Of a stretch of DNA of 64,000 nt, positions 18,915-27,142 are shown piece by piece. The notes under the pieces were generated by a model. It did not search any database, was not told where the DNA came from, and worked only from the letters and a program-made list of their open reading frames with translations. Source of the stretch: Niabella agricola (GTDB lineage: Bacteria > Bacteroidota > Bacteroidia > Chitinophagales > Chitinophagaceae); assembly GCF_021538615.1 (NCBI RefSeq), contig NZ_JAJHIZ010000002.1:124001-188000 (forward strand), written 5' to 3'. A program made the position numbers and the translations under genes. Numbering within the stretch: position 1 is the first letter of the stretch; every line of letters begins with the position of its first letter.

Positions 18915-20651
18915 ATGAAAAAAGCGAGGGATTATATACGGTTACTGTTTGCGCTGTTTATACTGATACCGGGCTTACGGCTGCAGGCACAGCGGGTGAT
19001 CTCGGCTGCCGATTTTGGGGCCTTGCCCAATGATATGGTCAATGACCGTGCTGCCCTGCAAAAGGCCATTGATTTTTGTAAACAGAAAAAGATACATACC
19101 CTCCGGATCCCGCCGGGCAGGTACCGTATTGCAGATACGGTTGCCACAAGGCTGATGAAGGATGCACTCAGTGGCAGGCTGGGCCGCAATCCGCAGGATG
19201 TGGTCTTTAAACCCTATTTTCCCTATATAAGCGGGTTACAGTTTAAACGTATAGAGGGGCTTACGGTTGAGGCCGACGGCGTTTTTCTGATGGCAGAAGG
19301 CTGGATGGAACCGGTAACGATAGAAGACTGTCAGCATATTACGATCAGGGGACTTACGATCGATTATTCGGATTCGCCTCATAGTGAGGGTGGGATCATT
19401 AAGACCGGGTTCGGCTTTTTTGATATAAAACTGCCGGGAGGATATGATACAACAAAGCCATTACTGATCACGCGCATCATGTATTGGGATTCCGTTCGGA
19501 ACAGGCTTTTGGGAAACCCGCTGTATTTCCCGGAACGGCAGCAATGGATGCCGGAAAATGTATTAAGGATCAGCACTGGTGCCACCGGCCCACTGCCGGG
19601 AAATATAGCGCTGATAAATCATGGCATGCATTTTCGCCCGGCCATCCTCATCCAGTCGGCAGTCAATACGTTGTTGGAACGGGTGACTATACATGCGCAG
19701 CCCGGTATGGGCATTGTAGGCAACCGTTCGGAAAATATTATCATGAACGGTCTACGGATCGTACCCCGCGCCGGCAATTATCAGTCTACCAATACAGATG
19801 CCACGCATTTTACTGCCTGTAAGGGCCTGATCCGTTTTAACGGATGTTCCTTTGAGGGGCAGGGTGATGACGCCACCAACGTACATGGCTATTATCATGA
19901 TATTACAGCGCAGGTGGCACCGAATACCTATACCATTCAGCTGGATAAGGAATTTACTACGCACGCCGCGGTGCTCGATTACCCGGATGCCGGTGATACC
20001 CTCGAGCTCGTGTCAAAGCGCTCATTACAGGTGGCAGGAAGTTACCGGGTGATAAGAACGGATACTTTTCCCGGGCTTTGGAAATCGCATGTTCAGTTGG
20101 ACAAGGCTTTGCCGGAAGCGATCGGTAACTATTACCTGATCAATATAAGCCGTTTGCCTCGACTGGAATTTGTGAATTCTAACGTGAGCAGCCACCTGGC
20201 GCGGGCGGTGCTGGTAAAAACAAGAAACGTTCTGATAGAGAATAATATCTTTCGTGAAACAACCGGTACTGCGGTGCATATAGGAGCAGAAGGCGATTGG
20301 AGGGAAGGTCCGGGCTCGGCCGGGATCGTTATCCGCAACAACCGGTTTATCCGTTGCGGGCGGGGCGATGGGGCTAACGGTGCTGCCACGGCCATTGCCA
20401 TTAATGTAAAAGCGCCGGATGCTACGGTTCCGGGCATCCATAAGAACATAATAATTGAAGGAAACATTATAGAGGGAGAGCCGGGATATTCAGTATATGG
20501 GATTGCTGTTGCCGGAGCGCAGGGGGTTGAAGTGCGGAACAACGAGTTTGCAGATTGCAGGTATCCCTGGCAGGTACACTACTCAAAACAGGTATATTTC
20601 CGCAACAATTATCAAAAAGCAGAAAGGATAAAGGATGAAACATTGGAGTAG
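18915..20651 (+). CDS. GH110-like right-handed beta-helix enzyme (alpha-1,3-galactosidase related)
   Basis: Signal peptide (LLFALFILIPGLRLQAQ), then a pectate-lyase-like opening (ISAADFGALPNDMVNDRAAL) and repeated beta-helix rungs (VLIENNIFRE; IVIRNNRFIRCG; IIIEGNIIEG). A block NTDATHFTACKG followed by FEGQGDDATNVHG gives three Asp (about D295, D318, D319) with the same 23-residue spacing as in the clearer GH110 at 22284. This supports a GH110-type active site despite weak overall similarity. The start is ATG 18915; the frame stays open further upstream inside the previous gene. It overlaps the next gene by 17 bases, suggesting translational coupling. Confidence 0.72.
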   Translation: MKKARDYIRLLFALFILIPGLRLQAQRVISAADFGALPNDMVNDRAALQKAIDFCKQKKIHTLRIPPGRYRIADTVATRLMKDALSGRLGRNPQDVVFKPYFPYISGLQFKRIEGLTVEADGVFLMAEGWMEPVTIEDCQHITIRGLTIDYSDSPHSEGGIIKTGFGFFDIKLPGGYDTTKPLLITRIMYWDSVRNRLLGNPLYFPERQQWMPENVLRISTGATGPLPGNIALINHGMHFRPAILIQSAVNTLLERVTIHAQPGMGIVGNRSENIIMNGLRIVPRAGNYQSTNTDATHFTACKGLIRFNGCSFEGQGDDATNVHGYYHDITAQVAPNTYTIQLDKEFTTHAAVLDYPDAGDTLELVSKRSLQVAGSYRVIRTDTFPGLWKSHVQLDKALPEAIGNYYLINISRLPRLEFVNSNVSSHLARAVLVKTRNVLIENNIFRETTGTAVHIGAEGDWREGPGSAGIVIRNNRFIRCGRGDGANGAATAIAINVKAPDATVPGIHKNIIIEGNIIEGEPGYSVYGIAVAGAQGVEVRNNEFADCRYPWQVHYSKQVYFRNNYQKAERIKDETLE

Positions 20652-22098
20652 TATAGCAGTGCTGTTATTTTTTGCCGGGTCTTTTTTGCCGGTCCGCAGC
20701 CAGGATATTCCGGATACCCTGCAGATCGTTCACAAGCCGGTGCAGCAACAGATCCGGTGGCATTACCGGTACGATCAGACACTGGTGATGAAGCTCATGC
20801 TATCGCAGGCACTGTTTGACGGCCGGTATAAAAGAAAAGACAACGGGAAAAGTGAAGTATTCCTGGATTTTGCCGAGACGCTGGAAGTGATCAAACGTAT
20901 GGACCGGCTAACGCTGGGAATGCCCAAGATCATTTACCTCACCGGCTGGCAATATAACGGGCACGATAGCAAGTACCCAGCCTGGTTTGAAGTAAATCCC
21001 CGGCTGAAACGGCAGCAGGACCCGGATGCGCTTACCAGTCTTAAATGGCTGATGCACGAAGCCGGGAAGTATCATACAACAGTGAGTATTCATATCAATA
21101 TGTTTGATGCCTATGAAGACAGCCCGCTGTGGGACGAATACGTACAAAAAGATATCATCGCCAAACACAAGAACGGAACGATCCTCAAGGGAGAGTGGGG
21201 CAGTCCCGTTAGCTATACACGGGAATGGGAGCTGGGACTGGCTCAACAGCGGATCGACCGGCTTTGCCGGATGCTGCCTTTACAAAAGGCGGGCACCATA
21301 CATATTGATGCTTTTCATACGAGCCCCCCGCTGCCCGAGACGGATGCGGACGGTAAAACCCGGATCAACCTGGACTTGAAACCCATCAGTCCCTATTTAT
21401 CCTTTACAGTAGCGGACGAAGCAGAAACGCAAAAGAAACTATTCCGGTACTGGGCGGGTAAAGGGATTGACGTGACCAGCGAGGGCGTCGACTTTTTGCG
21501 TCCCATGTCTTTTGAAGGATATCAGCCGATGGCCTGGTGGGTGGGCCGGGGGGTGTCGTTTTATACAGACTGGCCTTCGTCTCTTTATACGGGCGGCGTA
21601 GACCGGAGTGAATGGGGCAGGTTATTTGGCACCAGCATGCACGGAGAGGATATCGTTAGAAAAGATAAAACGCGTCTGGCTGGGTTTAAGGAGGATTTCT
21701 GTACGCGTACACTGGTATGGTATTATTTAAACCGCCTGCAGCGGCAAAAACTGATCCGGAGCAATGCCAAAAAAGAGGTACAGTTTTCAGGCGGGGTGCG
21801 TACAGTGCTGGAGCAGGACAGGTTCCGCCTGACAAAGAATGGCAACACCCTTGTAGATAATGGCGATGTGTTGCTGCCTGCGTTGTGGACCGGAAAAAAT
21901 ATCTGGATTGCTTACAGCCGGGATGGATACCAACGCCGTGAGTGGGCGCTGCCGCCGGGGTTCAGCAATTCCGGTGCGGTAAAGGTATACTCGGTGTTGG
22001 CCGATGGCAAAGAAAAGGAGCCGCCGGTTCCTGTGCGGTCCGGCAAACTGGTACTTTCACTTAAAAAAGATCAGATGCTCGTGCTTGCTCCTTTGTAG
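20635..22098 (+). CDS. Secreted GH101-like protein, copy 2
   Basis: Paralogue of the gene at 17518, sharing PKIIYL..YNGHD..YPAWFE, LKWLMHEAGKYHTTVSIHIN, DAYEDSPLWDEYV, AGTIHIDAFHT (about D225) and GIDVTSEGVDF (about E283). The signal peptide ends near LPVRSQD. It is 487 aa and starts inside the end of the GH110-like gene. The conserved Asp and Glu in both copies argue that each is active; the loops between them differ, so they may act on different linkages or aglycones. Assignment to GH101 is by motif only; a separate uncharacterised family is possible. Confidence 0.65.
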   Translation: MKHWSSIAVLLFFAGSFLPVRSQDIPDTLQIVHKPVQQQIRWHYRYDQTLVMKLMLSQALFDGRYKRKDNGKSEVFLDFAETLEVIKRMDRLTLGMPKIIYLTGWQYNGHDSKYPAWFEVNPRLKRQQDPDALTSLKWLMHEAGKYHTTVSIHINMFDAYEDSPLWDEYVQKDIIAKHKNGTILKGEWGSPVSYTREWELGLAQQRIDRLCRMLPLQKAGTIHIDAFHTSPPLPETDADGKTRINLDLKPISPYLSFTVADEAETQKKLFRYWAGKGIDVTSEGVDFLRPMSFEGYQPMAWWVGRGVSFYTDWPSSLYTGGVDRSEWGRLFGTSMHGEDIVRKDKTRLAGFKEDFCTRTLVWYYLNRLQRQKLIRSNAKKEVQFSGGVRTVLEQDRFRLTKNGNTLVDNGDVLLPALWTGKNIWIAYSRDGYQRREWALPPGFSNSGAVKVYSVLADGKEKEPPVPVRSGKLVLSLKKDQMLVLAPL

Positions 22099-22114
22099 GG
22101 TTCTGCATGTTATG

Positions 22115-22262
22115 TTTACCCTTCTTCAGGCTCAGGGTGACAGCATGTGCTGTTATGGTGAAGTGTGGGAATGCAGCGCTGAAGGTTTCGGAGATATGGT
22201 AAGCCTGTTCGATGTCCGGTTGAAGATCCGGGATGTCATGGTGAACCTGTCAAACCATGATT
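22115..22262. repeat. REP-like intergenic palindromic repeat
   Basis: Contains CCCTTCTTCAGGCTCAGGGT (the inverse of the CACCCTGAGCC...AAGGG repeat common in this genome) and a paired GTCATGGTGAACCTG...CAAACCATGA arm. It separates two enzyme blocks and has no gene. Confidence 0.6.
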
Positions 22263-22283
22263 CCGCAAAAAGTAAATAATTAG

Positions 22284-24134
22284 ATGAAAATGATCAGGAA
22301 AAATAGGTGCCGCTTTGTGTTATGCTGCACGTGTGTTTTAATGTTAGCGCTATACGGTAATGCCGATGCCGCAGTGCCGGACAGCCCGGTGGTTTATCTC
22401 GCCGATTACGGGGCCCGTTCCAACAGTTTTGAAAATGCAAGTCCGGCTGTGGTAAAGGCCCTGGAAGCCTGCCGCGGCAAACGGCAGCCCACCCTGGTGC
22501 TCCCGGGTGGCCGCATCGATCTGTGGCCGGATGGGGCCTTTAAAAAGGAATTATACATATCCAACGATACCGAGTCGGACAGTGCATCCAAGGTTAAAAA
22601 TATAGGCTTCTTGCTGGACAGCATGGAGGGGCTTACTATTGAGGGCCACAATACCCTGGTGGTACTGCATGGCAAAATGATCTCCTTTGCATTGATCAAC
22701 AGCCGGAAGATCACGCTGCGCAATATCGCGTTCGATTATGAGCGGCCAACCATGAGTGAAGCCACCGTAGCTTCGGTGAGTGATAGCGCTGCGGTGTTAG
22801 CGGTTCATCCGGATAGCCGGTACCAGGTTCGCAATGGTCAGGTAACGTTTTATGGAGAAGGTTGGAAGAGCAACCGGCTTCATGCCATCCGGTTTAATCC
22901 TGCCACTTCCTTTATGCATTACAGTTCGTTTCAGCCTTTTTTAAAAGCAGGTGCAAGTGAGCTGGCTCCTTTTCAGCTGGCATTTGCCGGCGATTTCAGC
23001 AAACGGGATTTCAGCAAAGGCGATATACTTACATTCCGCGATCCGTATCGCGACAACAGTGGGGGCTTTATCTGGCTAAGCAAAAACATCCGGCTGGAAG
23101 GGGTTCAAATGCACTATATGCACGGGCTGGGCATCGTGTCGCAGTTTTCGGAGAACATCAGCTTCCGGCGGGTGAGCGTAAAGCCCCGCGAAACCTCCGG
23201 AAGGGTCATTGCAGCGTTCGCTGATGCATTTCATTTCTCCGGCTGCAAAGGCACCATTGTGATCGACAGTTGTGAAACATCGGGTTTGCACGATGATCCT
23301 GTAAATGTACACGGCACACACCTGAAGATAACAGAGCAGACGGACGATACGCATGTGAAACTGCAGTTCATGCATCACCAGACCTACGGGTTTCCGGCAT
23401 TTTTCAGTGGAGACAGTGTCGCGCTCATCGATCCGGAAACCCTGCAGGAGGTAGGGTACGCACGGGTCAGAAATGCAACGCTTGTAAACAAAAAGGAAAT
23501 GGTGGTGGAGATGGATCGTCCCATTCCTGGAACGATCCGGCCGGGGCTTTGCATGGAAAATCTTACCTGGACGCCGTCCGTGGAGATTCGGAATTCGCTG
23601 TTTGAGCGTACCAATACCCGGGGAATGCTTATTACTACCCGGAAAAAAGTAGTGATCGAACACAATGTATTCAAACGCACCGGCATGCATGCCATCCTTA
23701 TCGCTGATGATGCCGCCAGCTGGTACGAGTCTGGTCCCGTAAGAGACGTGACCATCCGAAATAATACTTTTGAATCCTGTGGGTATAACCAGGCGCCCGG
23801 CTCTTATGTGATTGCAATATTGCCTGAAAATCATAAGAAAGTCCCAGGTTATTATGTACATCGCAATATCAGCATTACCGGGAATGTATTTACGATTTTT
23901 GATGCGCCCGTGCTCATCGCTAAAAGTGTGGATGGTTTAATGGTTCATTCCAATACAATAAAAAAAGCCGACAGGTTAAATGGCCTGCAGAAACGGCCTG
24001 CATTTGAATTGCGTGATTGCAGGAACATATCCATAAAAAAGAATACAACTGACGTGCCCTGGCCGGTTCGTGTGCATTTGGCAAACACCGACCGTAGTGC
24101 AGTACAGACCGATCTAAATATTGTTACACCATGA
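22284..24134 (+). CDS. GH110 alpha-1,3-galactosidase
   Basis: Secreted beta-helix glycosidase predicted to release terminal alpha-1,3-linked galactose by inversion. Family blocks are clear: LYISNDTESDSASKVKNIGF, LVVLHGKMISFALINSRKIT, FDYERPTMSEA, GFIWLSKNIRLEGVQMHYMH, FADAFHFSGCKG and GLHDDPVNVHGTH. The putative catalytic Asp are about D314, D337 and D338. The signal peptide is MLALYGNADAA-type. At 616 aa it is full length. Its stop overlaps the next start (ATGA), so the two are translationally coupled. Activity on blood-group-B-like or linear alpha-Gal structures is known for the family; the plant or microbial substrate here is open. Confidence 0.93.
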   Translation: MKMIRKNRCRFVLCCTCVLMLALYGNADAAVPDSPVVYLADYGARSNSFENASPAVVKALEACRGKRQPTLVLPGGRIDLWPDGAFKKELYISNDTESDSASKVKNIGFLLDSMEGLTIEGHNTLVVLHGKMISFALINSRKITLRNIAFDYERPTMSEATVASVSDSAAVLAVHPDSRYQVRNGQVTFYGEGWKSNRLHAIRFNPATSFMHYSSFQPFLKAGASELAPFQLAFAGDFSKRDFSKGDILTFRDPYRDNSGGFIWLSKNIRLEGVQMHYMHGLGIVSQFSENISFRRVSVKPRETSGRVIAAFADAFHFSGCKGTIVIDSCETSGLHDDPVNVHGTHLKITEQTDDTHVKLQFMHHQTYGFPAFFSGDSVALIDPETLQEVGYARVRNATLVNKKEMVVEMDRPIPGTIRPGLCMENLTWTPSVEIRNSLFERTNTRGMLITTRKKVVIEHNVFKRTGMHAILIADDAASWYESGPVRDVTIRNNTFESCGYNQAPGSYVIAILPENHKKVPGYYVHRNISITGNVFTIFDAPVLIAKSVDGLMVHSNTIKKADRLNGLQKRPAFELRDCRNISIKKNTTDVPWPVRVHLANTDRSAVQTDLNIVTP

Positions 24135-27055
24135 TAAAAAAGTTCCTGCTTTTCATTGCGCTGCTGCCACTGGCGATAGTCGTATACGGCCAGGTGCATG
24201 CTTACAGCGTGGCACAAACGCCCTGGCCGGAAACCCTGGGCAACCACCGGGCTGTTGTGGAATGCACGGCACAGGCACCGGCACATGTAAAACTTTTCTG
24301 GCGGCGGCATGATGTGGCCCCGGAACAAAAACGATTGCTGATCCTGGCTGCAAACGGGGACACGGTACGCAATATTTATCGTGTTGCAGTAAATGATGAA
24401 ACAGCAGAATTTGTATTTGAACCGGTAAGCGGAAAAGGGACTTATTATGTATACTACCTGGCTTGGAAGGGACATAAAGGGAACGGCTCGTTTACAGGAG
24501 ATTATTTAAAACCGGAAGCTGCACCCGACCCTGCCTGGATGCAGGAGCAGGGGCTGCCGGCATCGGCCGCACGGCTGCAGCTGTCGAAGGTAACCGGCCT
24601 GCAGGCGCGTACGCACTTTGATAGCTTTTATCCCATGGAGGTAACTGCAACAACAGCCGAAACGGGACAGCTGATGGCGCGGCATAACAAAAAGATGCTC
24701 CTGTTCCCTGAGGACCGGAGGAACCCTATAAGGATGCAAACCCATCTTCCCTATAAATGGATCCGGTCGGGCCCCGTGGCTTCGTTTTCCGGAACGGCCT
24801 TGCGTAATGAATACTATACGTTCCAGGTAGGCGTATTTGCGGCGGGAACACCCCTGAAGGATCTAAAAGTGCGTTTTGGAAAAACGCCGTTCCCGGTTAC
24901 CTGTTTTAATACCGGAGGTTACAATTCAAAAGGCAGGGTCTTTACCAAAACTGTGGATGTGGAGCAGGGAAGGATACAGCCCCTGTGGTTTGGTGTGGAT
25001 ATTCCGGAAATGGCAAAACCAGGACGATATGGTTTTACGGTTGCCATTGCCGCTGAGGGGATCCCGGAACAGCAAGTTCAGGTAGTGCTGCAGGTAAACA
25101 ATAAGCGCATAGCTGAGCGGGGTGATCATGAATTGTGGCGGCATAGCCGGTTGCGATGGCTCAATTCAAACCTGGGTATTGATGATGCGGTGGTAGCTCC
25201 CTATACCAGTCTGCAGCGGAAACAAAACACCATCACCGGCAGCACCACGGCAATCATTATTGGCGCCATGGGATTGCCGGGGTCGATCCGGCCTTTCGGT
25301 AATGAATTATTGGCGTCCCCCATGGCCTTTATTGTCGAAACCGATGGGGGTATTGAAAAATGGTCCGCTGGTCCGCCGGAATTTGTAAATGAATCGGGCA
25401 GCCTTATCCGCTGGAAGACCCGGGCAGAAAACAAGCGGCTATCCCTGGTGTGCACCGGAACCATGGAAGCCGATGGCTATATGCGTTTTTACATAGATCT
25501 GTCGGGTCGTACATCTGTAATGATAAAAGATATCCGGTTGCAGTTGCCATTGCAAAAGGACTTCAGTAAATATTTTATGGGAATGGGCCTGCCCGGAGGT
25601 GAAACGCCTGCAACATACAACTGGAAATGGAAGGGCCCACAGGATGCGTTCTGGACCGGTAATGTACATGCCGGCCTCTTTTGCGAATTACGGGGCACAT
25701 CTTACAGCGGCCCGTTGCTCAACCTGTATCGTCCGCTTCCGCCGCCTGTCTGGTATAACCAGGATAAGGGCGGCTTTTCGTTACAGGGGCAGGATGCGGT
25801 GCTGTACGTAACCGCCTACAGTGGCGGACGGATGCTGAATGCAGCGGATACCCTGCAATATGAATTTGCATTGCTTTCCACCCCGGTGAAACAAACAGAT
25901 ACCCGGTCACAATTCACAGACCGCTATTATCATAATGGCAGCGATCCGCTGCCTGAAGAAGCCGATCTTAAAACGGGGATCCGAATATTCAATGTGCACC
26001 ATGCCAATGCCATCAATCCCTATATCAATTACCCGTTCATTACCACCGATACCATCCGTGCGGTAGCGGATGCCTGGCATAAAAAGGGGATGAAAATGAA
26101 ATTGTATTATACCACCCGGGAGCTGACCAACCAGGTGCCGGAGCTATGGGCGTTAAGAAGCCTGGGGAATGAAGTACTGGCCGATGGCAAGGGTGGTGGC
26201 TATGTGTGGTTGCGGGAGCACCTCGTGGATCATTACGATCCGCAATGGTTTACGACCATCGGGGGCTACGAGCGTTCAGATGCCGCCCTGCTTACCAGCG
26301 GCGATAGCCGTTGGTACAACTATTATATCGAAGGACTGCGCTGGCTGGTACAATACACCGGAGTCGACGGGCTGTACCTGGATGATGTATCCTACGACCG
26401 GGATATGCTCAAACGTATGCGTAAGGTAATGGACCAGGTAAAACCCGGCTGTGTCATCGATCTGCATTCCAATACCGGGTTTTCAAAAGGGCCGGCTACG
26501 CAATACACGGAGTTTTTTCCGTATATCAATAAATTATGGTTTGGCGAAAGTTTTCAATACAACAAAATGATTCCGGCTAATTGGCTGGTAGAGGTTTCGG
26601 GGCTGCCGTTCGGGCTTATGGGTGATATGTTGCATGGTGGCGGTAATCCCTGGCGGGGGATGGTGTATGGGATGACGGTACGGTATCCCTGGTATACAGA
26701 AGGCGTAAACTGTGATCCCCGGGATATCTGGAAGGTGTGGGACGGGTTTGGCATTGCGGATGCGAAAATGGAAGGGTACTGGGAGTACGCTCCTGTGATT
26801 ACAACCGATAATCCACAGGTGTTGGCGACCGCCTATATACGCAACGACCGGTTACTGATCGCCATGGCCAGTTGGGCGGAGGACACGGTGGCTGTAAAGC
26901 TGCACGTGAACTGGCAGAAGATCGGCTGGACTCCCCGGAATGATCTTTTAAGAGCGACCGGCATCCGGAACTTTCAGCCGCAGCAGCAGTTTAGCCTGGA
27001 GCAGCGTATCCCGGTGGCTCCGCAAAAAGGCTGGCTACTGATTATTGATAAGTAA
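24131..27055 (+). CDS. Large secreted glycosidase-like protein (DUF6067/GH123_N-like)
   Basis: 974 aa with signal peptide (LLFIALLPLAIVVYGQ). An N-terminal beta region precedes a DUF6067-type block (QTHLPYKWIRSGPVASFSG; NEYYTFQVGVFAA; LSRLRWLNSNLGIDD-like). A C-terminal TIM-barrel region has candidate catalytic acids in GLYLDDVSYDRD (about D751/D752) and KLWFGESFQYN (about E806). Proteins of this type are annotated as glycoside hydrolases, but I know of no firm activity to assign. Coupling to the GH110 gene suggests it acts on the same glycan, perhaps after terminal galactose removal. Confidence 0.7.
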   Translation: MIKKFLLFIALLPLAIVVYGQVHAYSVAQTPWPETLGNHRAVVECTAQAPAHVKLFWRRHDVAPEQKRLLILAANGDTVRNIYRVAVNDETAEFVFEPVSGKGTYYVYYLAWKGHKGNGSFTGDYLKPEAAPDPAWMQEQGLPASAARLQLSKVTGLQARTHFDSFYPMEVTATTAETGQLMARHNKKMLLFPEDRRNPIRMQTHLPYKWIRSGPVASFSGTALRNEYYTFQVGVFAAGTPLKDLKVRFGKTPFPVTCFNTGGYNSKGRVFTKTVDVEQGRIQPLWFGVDIPEMAKPGRYGFTVAIAAEGIPEQQVQVVLQVNNKRIAERGDHELWRHSRLRWLNSNLGIDDAVVAPYTSLQRKQNTITGSTTAIIIGAMGLPGSIRPFGNELLASPMAFIVETDGGIEKWSAGPPEFVNESGSLIRWKTRAENKRLSLVCTGTMEADGYMRFYIDLSGRTSVMIKDIRLQLPLQKDFSKYFMGMGLPGGETPATYNWKWKGPQDAFWTGNVHAGLFCELRGTSYSGPLLNLYRPLPPPVWYNQDKGGFSLQGQDAVLYVTAYSGGRMLNAADTLQYEFALLSTPVKQTDTRSQFTDRYYHNGSDPLPEEADLKTGIRIFNVHHANAINPYINYPFITTDTIRAVADAWHKKGMKMKLYYTTRELTNQVPELWALRSLGNEVLADGKGGGYVWLREHLVDHYDPQWFTTIGGYERSDAALLTSGDSRWYNYYIEGLRWLVQYTGVDGLYLDDVSYDRDMLKRMRKVMDQVKPGCVIDLHSNTGFSKGPATQYTEFFPYINKLWFGESFQYNKMIPANWLVEVSGLPFGLMGDMLHGGGNPWRGMVYGMTVRYPWYTEGVNCDPRDIWKVWDGFGIADAKMEGYWEYAPVITTDNPQVLATAYIRNDRLLIAMASWAEDTVAVKLHVNWQKIGWTPRNDLLRATGIRNFQPQQQFSLEQRIPVAPQKGWLLIIDK

Positions 27056-27142
27056 CCGGGTTACTAAATGTAAAAGCCAGCGGGAAATGCGGCAATCGCA
27101 GAAACGTTTAATAACCTCATACAACTAAATAAACAGAACCAG

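Noticed and set aside
22004..22279. 91-aa frame overlapping the end of the GH101-like gene
   Set aside because: It runs through the end of a real gene and then the REP-like repeat; no family features.
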